A stretch of 64,000 nucleotides of DNA from Beroe forskalii (Eukaryota > Ctenophora > Nuda > Beroida > Beroidae). The position numbers and the translations under genes were made by a program. A model generated the notes under the pieces. It searched no databases. It saw nothing but the letters and a program-made list of their open reading frames with translations, and was not told the DNA's origin. How positions within the stretch are numbered: position 1 is the first letter of the stretch; every line of letters starts with the position of its first letter. This document shows positions 34,001 through 43,200 of the stretch, one piece after another. Location of the stretch: contig WFMF01000011.1 in NCBI GenBank assembly GCA_011033025.1, positions 682,001 to 746,000 on the forward strand. The letters are read 5' to 3'.

Positions 34001-35017
34001 GAATGTTACAGTTTACAGTTAGAAGTACATTCACCAATGCTGGTCGTGAAATTCCTTCAGTTTGTTAGAATACAGACGCCAAAACATTCAGACAGATCAC
34101 AAGCTCGAGCCTTGAAATCCGTTACTCAAAAAGGATGATCCGTTATATTTAACGCACACATAATACCAAAATACGTCATATATGTATGATGTATAGAATC
34201 ATTGAATTACTGTCATTCGTTTCCTGAAATTAAATCCATCTGATGAACTGACAAGTACAACTGCTATCATTTTGTACCTTTTGCACGAGCACAAAGACTC
34301 AAATAAAGCAATGTTAAATACGAGTAACATCATATCATGTTGTCATGTTAGCTCTATTGATCTAACCTGTCTTCACACTCATTAGCCGACTCTTCCGACT
34401 TGACTGAAGTTGACGAGGTTCTCCGGGAGCGGTGCTGCTTCACGGTGGTTTTAGGGGTGGTAGCTGCGTGACTATTCCGGGGGTTGGGGGTCGCCACCCC
34501 TCCTTCCTCCTCCGAGCTTGTCATCTCCTCTCTGAGGTGGAGTTGGTGCTGGACTGCCTTCTCCTTGTCCAGGTCCCGGGGGTTGCACTGCTCGCACTCG
34601 TAGACTTTAGGGACCCGGTTAGGGTGCACCCCCATGCATCGCATATGTTGCCACACACTGCATTTGTCACAGCAGATAAAGTCTCCGATGCCCGGGTTGA
34701 AATCACTGAAATAATTGTTCTGTCAGAGGTAGAATAAGAAAAGAATAAGTGGATAAATTGCCCAAGAACCCACATATTATTCAATATTATTGACATATTT
34801 TTATGTACATATTATGTACATGTACAATTACAATTCCCCAAAAAACATCATACTATATTAGGTGAATTATCAAGTGACAAGTTAAATGTTAGTTCAAATT
34901 TTGAAGGGTACAAAATTATGGTCATAATTGTTTGAATGCACTACTGTGGCAATGAAATCAATGAAATCCAACTAACCATATGCAGCGTGTTATATCTTTT
35001 TGGGCATTTCTTTTCAT
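24753..35017 (-). CDS. KMT2E: KMT2E/SETD5-like PHD- and SET-domain chromatin protein
   Basis: Eleven - strand exons in order: 34977-35017, 34367-34705, 33677-33941, 33426-33544, 32858-33022, 32367-32535, 30955-31127, 30502-30700, 28052-28199, 26920-27146, 24753-25667. Every junction agrees in phase and has AG/GT borders; together they give 919 codons plus stop. A PHD finger is followed by a SET domain, then acidic/basic low-complexity sequence. Conserved family phrases later are [19 protein letters not shown] and [14 protein letters not shown]. This order is that of KMT2E (MLL5), SETD5 and fly UpSET, which act in the nucleus on H3K4me3-marked chromatin and are weak or inactive methyltransferases. 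It is shorter than the human members. The true start is upstream of 35017 and was not found. KMT2E and SETD5 probably share one invertebrate ancestor gene, so the symbol is approximate. Confidence 0.88.
25668..26919. other. Intron of the KMT2E-like gene
   Basis: A 1.25-kb intron. It contains a GCGCGCGC patch near 26013 and, at about 26690-26800, three units of the GGTACCATTT repeat family also found at 13285-13610. No nested gene is seen. Confidence 0.6.
28200..30501. other. Intron of the KMT2E-like gene with local repeats
   Basis: Bases 28430-28640 hold a degenerate cluster of TTAGTACATTACACCTCAGT. Bases about 29998-30145 hold four 36-bp units (ATACAATATGTTACACACCA). A segment at 28315-28355 (CTCTTCTTGGCTCGGCGAAG) resembles one in the foldback element near 5920-5950. 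No additional exon is supported. Confidence 0.5.
29998..30145. repeat. 36-bp minisatellite, four copies
   Basis: The unit is TACACACAATCAATACAATA followed by TGTTACACACCATCCA. Copies are nearly identical apart from one ATGAA variant. It lies in an intron of the KMT2E-like gene. Confidence 0.85.
30424..30530 (-). repeat. Duplicated exon end and splice donor (period 67 bp)
   Basis: The sequence around the donor of exon 30502-30700 (GCAGCACCCGCATACAATGT, then ACAG and GTAATG on the - strand) recurs 67 bp further into the intron. The intron therefore starts with a second copy of the exon end and a second GTAATG donor. Confidence 0.75.
31134..32366. other. Intron of the KMT2E-like gene
   Basis: This holds a three-copy 58-bp tandem repeat at about 31610-31775 (core GTGTACAATGTACTCTGTAC), whose TTACTGGTGAGTGTG portion is donor-like on the + strand. 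No nested exon is supported. Confidence 0.5.
31610..31775. repeat. 58-bp tandem repeat, three copies
   Basis: The unit carries CACCGTGGTTACTGGTGAGT followed by GTGTTGTGTACAATGTACTC and a CATGTATTCATCAT end. The copies are almost identical. GTACA palindromes occur inside. Confidence 0.85.
32367..33941 (-). other. SET and post-SET domain of the KMT2E-like protein (four exons)
   Basis: The domain runs through [69 protein letters not shown], and ends with the post-SET-like FTLGCPC. Spacing matches KMT2E segment by segment. The canonical NHSCxPN motif is RRSCQAN, so both the Asn-His and the Pro are changed. The catalytic Tyr region is FNFSID. The substitutions fit the view that this family has little or no methyltransferase activity. 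Confidence 0.88.
34367..35017 (-). other. PHD finger of the KMT2E-like protein (two exons)
   Basis: The 41-nt exon 34977-35017 ends DITRCI plus TG. Joining to the T at 34705 makes the second Cys of the finger. Ligands follow the C4HC3 pattern: CIC, then [12 protein letters not shown], and YECEQC. The phrase [10 protein letters not shown] is the family signature for H3K4me3 readers of this group. A basic/acidic linker (RDLDKEKAV) continues as in KMT2E. The split of the zinc ligands across a 41-nt micro-exon makes the exon essential for the fold. Confidence 0.9.
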
Positions 35018-35217
35018 CTGAAAGCATATAATGTTACAAAAGTCTGCAATTATTGCCAAATAAACTGAAAGTGGTTGAATAATTTATAATTACTTTATGA
35101 CTGATGATTAATATCTCACAAAGAAACCTCAATGGTCGATGGGAAAATGACTAGACCATTCGTATAAAACTATAGAGAATAAGTGAACCCAATTCAATGA
35201 CAGAAAGTCATCTTTTA

Positions 35218-35321
35218 CATAGCTTCCGACCCTTGAAAATCCGTTCGGAGGGCAGTTTTTGGCCCAAAAAGGAGGGCAAATCAACGAAAAAGGAGGGCAA
35301 TATGCTACCAAAATGTGGCGA

Positions 35322-35360
<39 letters not shown>

Positions 35361-36052
35361 GCCGCCTCAAAAACGCAATCCGAGATAGTGCTTGTTAGGT
35401 GTATTTTCAGAATAATATGGGTGTATTTCAGGAACAAAAGGTGTATTTTAGGTGATTCAGTAAAAGTGTATTTACAAAATCAATCCGAGATAGTGCTTAA
35501 TATGTGTATTTTCCAAATCATGGGTGTATTTCAGGAACGAAAGGTGTATTTTAGGTGAATTCAGTAAAAGTGTATTTGCAAAATCAATCCGAGATAGTGC
35601 TTATTAGGTGTATTTTCCAAATCATGGGTGTATTTCAGGAACGAAAGGTGTATTTTAGGTGAATTCAGTAAAAGTGTATTTGCAAAATCAATCCGAGATA
35701 GTGCTTATTAGGTGTATTTTCCAAATCACGGGTGTATTTCAGGAACTAAAGGTATATTTTTGGTGAATTCAGCAAAAGTGTATTTACAAAATTAATCCGA
35801 GATAGTGCTTTTAAGGTGTATTCCCGAAAAATATGGTCGACCTTTTTTTTTTTTTTTTTTTTGGAAACCGCCGAAAAAAGACCTATTTTAGGCCGTGGAT
35901 TATAAGTGTATTTTAGGAAGGGTCAAAAAGGAGGGCAAATTGGGCCTTAAAGAGGGCAAAAAGGAGGGCTCGGAGGGCAAGACCCAAAAAGGAGGGCAAA
36001 AAGAGGGCATGAGAGGGCGCCCTCTCAAAAAGAGGGCAGTTCGGAAGCTATG
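35218..36052. mobile_element. 835-bp hAT-type non-autonomous element with 8-bp target duplication
   Basis: The termini are perfect 12-bp inverted repeats (CATAGCTTCCGA left, TCGGAAGCTATG right). Identical ATCTTTTA 8-mers flank them at 35210-35217 and 36053-36060. A CA start and 8-bp duplication are hAT hallmarks. Inside are GGAGGGCAAA-rich subterminal repeats, a 30-base T run, and about four copies of a roughly 113-bp unit with CAATCCGAGATAGTGCTTAT and GGTGTATTTCAGGAAC. No transposase is present. Confidence 0.88.
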
Positions 36053-36060
36053 ATCTTTTA

Positions 36061-37383
36061 TTATGCATACCCATTACCCAAATAGCATAAAGAATTGCAG
36101 AAAAATCATATGCTTCATATCCAAGAAACTTACTCCATTAATAGCTATATTTCTCATTCGTCTGATACCATGATGACTGACATTGCTCAAATTTGAATTG
36201 GTAAGCTATTAGCATTGAGTAATGGTTACATTTGAGAGTGCCTTGATGTCACTATTGAAATTACAAGGGGCTGGGACATTTGGAGACTTCAGGTAAAATC
36301 CCCAAATTTCTTTCCCCATAAATATGTTTCATAAGGTAATTGGTTTAAATTCATAATGGAAAACTACAGTAAGGTATAATAAACCTTATTACTTTATTAT
36401 TATTACTAGAAAGGCCCGTTGGGCCTGCCAGATGATACATGACCAAATAATAAGCTCTCAAAAAGTTTATGAAGGAGCAAACTTGACCACTATTCTTTAG
36501 TTACTTTTAGTGATGCTGGACCGTGCAAGTTTTGATCATTATAATTTGCTCTTGTATGATGAACTTAATCTGAAAATTAAAACTGAGTATCGTACTCATA
36601 CTGAACGTTGAATCAAAGCATTGATTTACGCCAAGAGCAGTATTCCAAAAGTGCAATGTGCTATGCCCAAATTCGATTCAATTTGATTTTGATTTTGTTC
36701 AATCTTAAATTGCTATAAATTCACATTTTTCTTTTAACCATCAACTCAGCATTGATTTAAATCGACCAACGTCTGTCATTGATTTATGAAGAGATGCTAA
36801 CGGAAATAGCCTCCACGATGCAAGCCATACCCGTTCTCTATTTCCAGATCTTGAATTTCAAATGAAAACAGTAAACACTTCGTTCGTTCAAACGCTAAAA
36901 GCAGCAATCAACAACGTATCAGAAAACCTGCATAGAACTGATCATAATCTGCACGTGCAGAATATCTGTATCCATAGCAACGGCGCAACTAAGCCCAGCT
37001 TAGCCTTGCTTTCTCTTGATATCATCTTGGCAAGTTCAAATTTGATTGTGTACGGTGGCACAAACATTATTCACATGTGAATTCATTTTATATTAAAGAT
37101 TATAAACCAAAAAGCGTCACAGGGTAAAAATTGAAAATCAAAATGAAAAGATGTGAATTATCATTGCTCTGATTGTCCTAGTACTACAATGAAAAGATGT
37201 AAATTATCATTGCTCTGATTGTCCTAGTACTACACACTAAAGTTATCAATATCATATTTACACTGATTTGGACTGGACTTAGTGTGGACTGATAACGTGT
37301 ATAAAATACATTAAACTATTCATATTTGACCCCACAAAGGTCTCAGAACTATCAAAATGAAAATTAAACATGAAACAGGTTAA
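36061..37383. other. AT-rich flank of REXO4, no gene identified
   Basis: A short direct duplication at about 37142-37233 repeats ATGAAAAGATGTGAATTATC plus the following GATTGTCCTAGTACTAC. A 72-aa + frame at 36862-37080 has no recognisable similarity and is not supported as a gene. No upstream KMT2E-like exon was found here. Confidence 0.4.
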
Positions 37384-38190
37384 TCACACCTGATTCTTAG
37401 TGTCTGATTCTTCAATAGCATTTTTTTCATTATATTTCTTCCTATGTTTCTTTATGCTTCTTTCCCATGCAGCCCTGTGTTTCTTATATAATTGCAGAGT
37501 AGCTATGGCATCTTCAACAGAATTATGTACACCATTCTGAATGTCATAATTTAACATGAGTTGGCAAAGTTTTTTGAGGGATGGTGTTTTTCCTTTAGAA
37601 GCCACACGAAAGGGTTTATATTTTGCTGTATCCCGTATCAAACTCTTAGGATGTGAGAATCCCAGACAGCTGAAGTCGTGTTTTATGTCATGACCAATAA
37701 TTATTCTACCATCAATCATATCTGCAACTTCTTTTTGGACTTCCTTGAATGCTCTCCCCTTTTTAGAAATTGTTTCTTTATCTAATCCTGTTATGCTGTG
37801 TCTATAATCAGTCACATTTTCTCGAGGAAGAACTATCTGGTCATAAACAGTATGGCCATGAACATTGACAATAGAAACTCTGGCTAATTGATTGGTTGCT
37901 CCAGATGGTCCAGATCCAACCATCTCACAATCTAGTGCAAGCCGTTGAGTTATGATTTCACTTGTTTGGGAGCAAGAAGGTTTAGATATCAGCTCACATT
38001 CATCAGTTTCTCTTTCTAAATCCTTGTCAGATTGTAAAATCATCTTTGAAGCATCCCCAGTTTTGGCTTTGTGTGGACTGTACTTTTGGTTTGATGTTTT
38101 ACTTGAAAGTTCTGCATAAAGTCTATTCCAATTCCTAGCACCAATGGCATCCTTGGAAGCTGCTGGTGTTTTTCTTTTCCTTTTTGCCAT
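37384..38190 (-). CDS. REXO4: REXO4-like 3'-5' exonuclease, intronless
   Basis: An uninterrupted 268-aa frame with a strong DEDDh exonuclease fold. Exo I is LALDCEMVG (D87, E89). Exo II is IIIGHDIKHDFSCL (D172). Exo III is HNSVEDA (H222, D227). The N-terminal 80 residues are basic and low-complexity, as in REXO4, and a basic tail (KKHRKKYNEKN) follows the domain. REXO4 is a nucleolar RNA exonuclease linked to pre-rRNA processing; ISG20 is a shorter relative. All catalytic residues are present, so it should be active. Unlike its neighbours it has no intron, which suggests a retrocopy, although no poly(A) remnant or target duplication was recognised. It lies on the same strand between the Tudor-like and KMT2E-like genes. 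Confidence 0.93.
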   Translation of the reverse strand: MAKRKRKTPAASKDAIGARNWNRLYAELSSKTSNQKYSPHKAKTGDASKMILQSDKDLERETDECELISKPSCSQTSEIITQRLALDCEMVGSGPSGATNQLARVSIVNVHGHTVYDQIVLPRENVTDYRHSITGLDKETISKKGRAFKEVQKEVADMIDGRIIIGHDIKHDFSCLGFSHPKSLIRDTAKYKPFRVASKGKTPSLKKLCQLMLNYDIQNGVHNSVEDAIATLQLYKKHRAAWERSIKKHRKKYNEKNAIEESDTKNQV

Positions 38191-38235
38191 ACAGTAGAAT
38201 AACTCAATAGCAATTTTGTCTAGTTCAAGCTTTTA

Positions 38236-38335
38236 AGGGGGGGAGTTTCATTGTCCCAATTGTCCTATTCCCAATTTACTTTTTCTTGAGTTTGGGAATG
38301 GTTTTTGAGGCAACTGGGACAGTGGGACAATCAGA
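38236..38335. repeat. Copy of the GTCCCAATTGTC hairpin element upstream of REXO4
   Basis: GGGGGGAGTTTCATTGTCCC followed by AATTGTCC opens this copy. CAACTGGGACAGTGGGACA closes it. It begins about 45 bp upstream of the REXO4 start codon. It is less symmetric than the copy at 2331-2413. Confidence 0.6.
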
Positions 38336-39495
38336 CAAACAACAAATGATATAAAATCAGTAATTTATTAAATGTAATGAAATCAAAATAATCTTTACAG
38401 CACAATTACAGTATATATTTTCCTGCAGTTATATAAAGAAGATTCATGGTTGTGCTGAGGGAAAGCACTTAGCCAATCTTAAAGACTATTAACAAGGCTA
38501 CCCTTATGGCTTATAAATTGATCCAAGTATTTTATAATCCAAGTGCTTTATAATTTTGACTATTTCTGTATTGGATTTATAAGTCTGAATCCATGATAAG
38601 CATGTTTGGTTGTTTGTTTGCAGTGTTTAAGCTTTCTCTACTTCAAACCCATAGGGAAAAATAGCAGTTTCAATATAGCAACTGCTGCTATGCCACTACA
38701 TTGCAACTTTTCATTTCAAAAAACATTGAAGTGACATTGCAGCAGTTGTTGCTTTAGAACTGACATTCTTTCTGATACCATTTTGGGTTGTCACTTGTGA
38801 GGTGAAGAATGCTGAACTTCCACTAACAACCACAACCAGAGCAAGTCTGTTTTTTCTGGTTTATGCTTTTAAGGGTTATTTTCATGCAATTGCCAGAATT
38901 GTCTATGGTTGGGGCCCAAGCAGTAAAATATCCTACTCATTATCAGATACCTTGTCATGTGCAGTTGTATACTATTTGGCTTCAATGGGTTTCAAGGTGA
39001 ATTTGGCTATAAATATATAACATGCTTTAGCTGGTACATTACTGAATTCACTTTTTGAGTCCCATAGGCATATATCTTGAAAACCTTTGTCTCAAATGTC
39101 CCATTTGAGGCCAATTTGTCTCTGTCCCATTTGTCCCAATTGTCCTGTTTGTCACGGGAAATGTCCCAATTGTCCCCAACCCAATTCACTATTTTTGGAG
39201 TTTGGGACAATTGGGACAGAGGCACCCCCCTAAGAATAACCAATGAAAATGTATGCAAAATAGAAATAATCACATGATTATTGTTCTTTTACTTCAATAG
39301 TAAAGCCTGATAAGCATAATTTCTATTTGGGTAAGAATGGCAAACCCCTCACAGTGCGGAGAAAAAAAAAACAAAAACAAACAAACAAACAAACAAAAAC
39401 AATAGTGTGAAAGGATGCATCTGAGAGCTTCAAAACCTATCTTAGTACTGTCAAGTGCAATGACCAGTGACCACCTAACTGAATGAAAGTTAAAA
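38336..39495. other. Non-coding region with a third GTCCCAATTGTC element
   Basis: Bases about 39090-39230 are rich in TCCCAATTGTCC and its complement and belong to the same hairpin family. An (AAAC)n run lies near 39380. No exon is supported. Confidence 0.5.
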
Positions 39496-39885
39496 TTGCG
39501 GCATAATAGGCCGCGAACATTAGTTCGCCGCGAACCCGGGCGAACTCAGGCGGGTCCCATACGAACTCCTTGGGTTCATAATATGCCGACAGTTCGCCAA
39601 TTTTTTCCTTGGCGAACTCCACTGAAGTTGCCGAGAGTTCGCCAGATGTTTGCCGAACTCCGGGCAGAACTCGAACTCAGGCGAACCAGCATGAGTTCAC
39701 CGCAAACTGGCGAACTAGTTCGCCGCGAACTAATTCCAGCGAACTTAAATTTTTGGTTGGCGAACGATTTTTTGAGTTCGGCCGGACTCGTTCAGCCGAG
39801 CGAGTTCGCAGCCGAACAATTGGCGGACTAGTTCGCCGCGAACTTTCTAAGTTTGCGGCGAACTAGTTCGCGGCGAACTCTGTCA
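39496..39885. repeat. GTTCGCCGCGAAC palindrome cluster
   Basis: Many overlapping GTTCGCCGCGAAC, GGCGAACT and AGTTCGCC motifs over about 390 bp, several of them perfect palindromes. The block is GC-richer than its flanks. Both edges carry CCGCGAAC-type sequences. It looks like a self-complementary repeat element; the frames inside are by-products. Confidence 0.7.
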
Positions 39886-39911
39886 ACGTTGTCTGACCCC
39901 TTTGCCTTCCG

Positions 39912-40075
39912 TTAGGGTTTGGGTTAGGGTTGGGTTGGGTTTGGGTTGGGTTTGGGTTGGGTTTGGGTTGGGTTTGGGTTGGGTTTGGGTTGGGTTTGGG
40001 TTAGGGTTTGGGTTAGGGTTTGGGTTAGGGTTTGGGTTAGGGTTTGGGTTAGGGTTTGGGTTAGGGTTTGGGTTA
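39912..40075. repeat. Interstitial telomere-like array (GGGTTTGGGTTAGG)
   Basis: About 160 bp of TTGGG, TTTGGG and TTAGGG units in one orientation. The left half is TTTGGGTTGGG and the right half TTAGGGTTTGGG. It differs from a pure TTAGGG telomere and lies directly next to the 30-bp splice-donor array, inside the Tudor-like gene. Confidence 0.9.
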
Positions 40076-40076
40076 A

Positions 40077-40200
40077 GTGCTGCAATAAGCCAACCTGAAC
40101 ATAGAAGTGCTGCAATTAGCTAACCTGAACATAGCAGTGCTGCAGTAAGCCAACCTGAACATAGAAGTGCTGCAATAAGCTAACCTGAACATAGAAGTGC
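40077..40200 (-). repeat. 30-bp array built on the splice donor of the 40185-40310 exon
   Basis: Four units. On the - strand each is 15 bases of exon (CACTTCTATGTTCAG) followed by 15 intronic bases (GTTAGCTTATTGCAG). Candidate donors therefore recur at exon ends 40185, 40155, 40125 and 40095. The intronic half begins GT and ends AG. The reading frame stays open through all units (ten residues per unit), so readthrough would be in frame. Confidence 0.9.
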
Positions 40201-43200
40201 CCAGCATTATGGATGGCTGACACGTAAACGAGTGAGGAGCCGTTGGGGAGGAAGGCTGATTCTGAAGGTTTAGGGGATTCCACATAGGACCGGTAGTTCG
40301 TGTACACTATCTGGAACATTAATCATCACCAAAACACGAGAAGAATGTAGAATCAAATCGGGCGGAAATTAAACGTAATTTTGTATTTGCAACTAGAATT
40401 GATAGACGACTTGAGAACACTAATAGATAAGGGACGCGACTGATTACAATTTACCAGTCTCAGTGCGCCGGTGGTGGGTTAAGAGTGGAAGTAATGCAGC
40501 AGAATCTAGGGTGGAAGTAATGCAGCAGAATCTGTACCTGATCACAGTGGAGTTTTACTCGGGGGTACTTGACGGCTTTATTGGCTCCCATGTTCTCCTG
40601 AGTGACTGTCAACACTTTGCCTAAGATGTCAGAGTCTCTTGTCTTGATGCAGGGTCCACTGTCCGCTATACTCACACAAACCGCTGAAATTAGGAGGGGT
40701 TTCTACAGCTGAAATTAGGAGGGATTTCTACAGCTGAAATTAGGAGGGATTTCTATGGCTGAAGGAGATAAGGGATTTCTACAGCTGAAGGAGATAAGGG
40801 ATTTCTACAGTTGAAAGGAGATAAGGGATTTCTACAGCTGAATGAGATAAGGGATTTCTACAGCTGAAATAGATAAGGAATTTCTACAGCTGAAGGAGAT
40901 AAAGGATTTCTACAGCTGAAGGAGATAAGGGATTTCTACAGCTGAATGAGATAAGGGATTTCTACAGCTGAAGGAGATAAGGGATTTCTATAGCTGAAAG
41001 AGATAAGGGATTTCTGCAGCTGAAGGAGATAAGGGATTTCTACAGCTGAAGGAGATAAGGGATTTCTACAGCTGAAGGAGATAAGGGATTTCTATAGCTG
41101 AAATAAGGAAGGGTTTCTACAGCTGAAGGAGATAAGGGATTTCTACAGCTGAAGGAGATAAGGGATTTCTATAGCTGAAAGAGATAAGGGATTTCTACAG
41201 CTGAAGGAGATAAGGGATTTCTACAGTTGAAGGAGATAAGGGATTTCTACAGCTGAAGGAGATAAGGGATTTCTATAGCTGAAAGAGATAAGGATTTCTA
41301 CAGCTGAAAGAGATTTCTACAGCTAAGAATGGTTACCGCGCACGGACAGTTACCGGTCTGTTGACGGACACTTAACGAACGGACAGTTACCGGTCGGTTA
41401 CCGCCCACCGACAGTTACTGGTCACTTAATGGTTGGTTAAGTGGCCAGGTAGCGCAGTGGTTTAGGGCGTCGTGCCTCCAATCGAGAGGTTGGTGGTTCG
41501 ATTTCAGGCTGTGTTTAATGTTTATCGTGCTAAGGGTGAGAACTCTCACCTAAGCAGCCACACGGTTCACTCAGCCGAGCGTACAGGAAACTGTGCGGGA
41601 GGGTTAATTAAATGAGGAGCTGCCCATTGCAGCGAAGTCTCGGGCGAAGAAAGTATGGATTACACTTCCTTAAACGTCACACGCTTGATTACCCTTGAAT
41701 CCTTCGATTCCTGTCATTGACTGTTACAGCTGTTGGAATAGAAGTAAAACCATCTAAATAAATTTAAAAAAAAAACAGACGGTTACCGCCCACGAAAAGA
41801 TAACGGTCGGTTAACGGACAGTTACCACCCATGGACAGTTTGAGTTACCAGTCAGTATACTACTGACTCCCTGGTGAACCCCTACCTAACGCCGTGGTGA
41901 ACTCCTACTGAACCCCTGGTGAAACCCTACTGAACACTTCCTGATCATTATTCTAACACTTATCATGACTGATTTAAAAGCACTTAAAATTGATGACACT
42001 TTACTGGTCAATGACCAGTCAACCATAAGATCATAAACGCACTCAAATTTAAGTAAGTTATGACTTGACAAACTTGATTTACTGACTTGACTAATATAAC
42101 AAACTTAAATTTGAGTGCGTTTATGATCTTATGGTCGACTGTTAAATGACCAGTAAAGTGTCATCATTGACCAGTAAATTGTCATCAATTTTAAGTGCCT
42201 TTAAAACAGTCATGAAAAGTGGTAGAATAATGATCAGGAAGTGTTCAGTAGGGTTTCACCAGGGGGTTAGTTGGGGTTCACCAGGGAGTCAGTAGTGGGT
42301 CACCACGGGGTTAGTAGTGGGTCAGCAGGGGGTCAGTAGGGGTTCACCACGGGGTTATTAGTGGGTCACCAGGGAGTCATTAGTATACTGACTGGTAACT
42401 CAAACTGTCCGTGGGTGGTAATCGTTCGTTAACCGACCGTTAAGTGACTGGTAACCGACCGGTCACCGACCGTTAAGTGACCGTCGACAGATTACCAAGC
42501 TGCCCCGTCACATCTCAGCTCCTGAAGTACGAAACATTTCTACAGCACTTTTATCAGGAAAAAAGAACACGACAAGTCATGAAATGGTTTAGAAAGTGAC
42601 AGCAAGCAGAAAAGCAGATTTCAAATAGGTATGTAGTGATGTTTTGCTTTCATAAAACGCATGTAACAATGGGCGTGGCCCGTGCAAACTCTTAAACAAC
42701 TTGTTTTCGACAAAAAGTTATTTCTTCCATTTTTGCGAGTTCTAAAGCAAAACATCTGACGCCAAATGCGAGTTGTGTTGTTGTGAAAAGATGAAAGACG
42801 TTATATTTACCCGTGTCAAGTTGCGCACACTGCTGGATAACAAATGAGAGAGCTGTAGCAATCAATGGAGAGTAAAGACGCGGAAAGGCAAGCTATAATA
42901 ATAAAGGTTAAAAGAGTGTGAGAGTAAGAGAGCAGCAAGCACGACGAGCTAGAGAGATTTAACACTCTCTCTCTCTCTCGTATATATACAGGACCTGATA
43001 ACGTTTAAACAGGGCACCTGCACAAGCAACTACTCTAAGAAGGAGGAATAGTACAATAACAAGTTTAGCAAGGACGCAGTTTAAAGAGAGGAGCATTAAA
43101 ACACACACAGGGTGTTATAACGCAGTGTAAATCGTAAATCACACATTCACTAGCAGGCCATATTATGTGGATATAACGCACATTAACTATCTAATATTAC

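Noticed and set aside
36862-37080. 72-aa + frame
   Set aside because: No similarity, no splice context, single short frame in AT-rich DNA.
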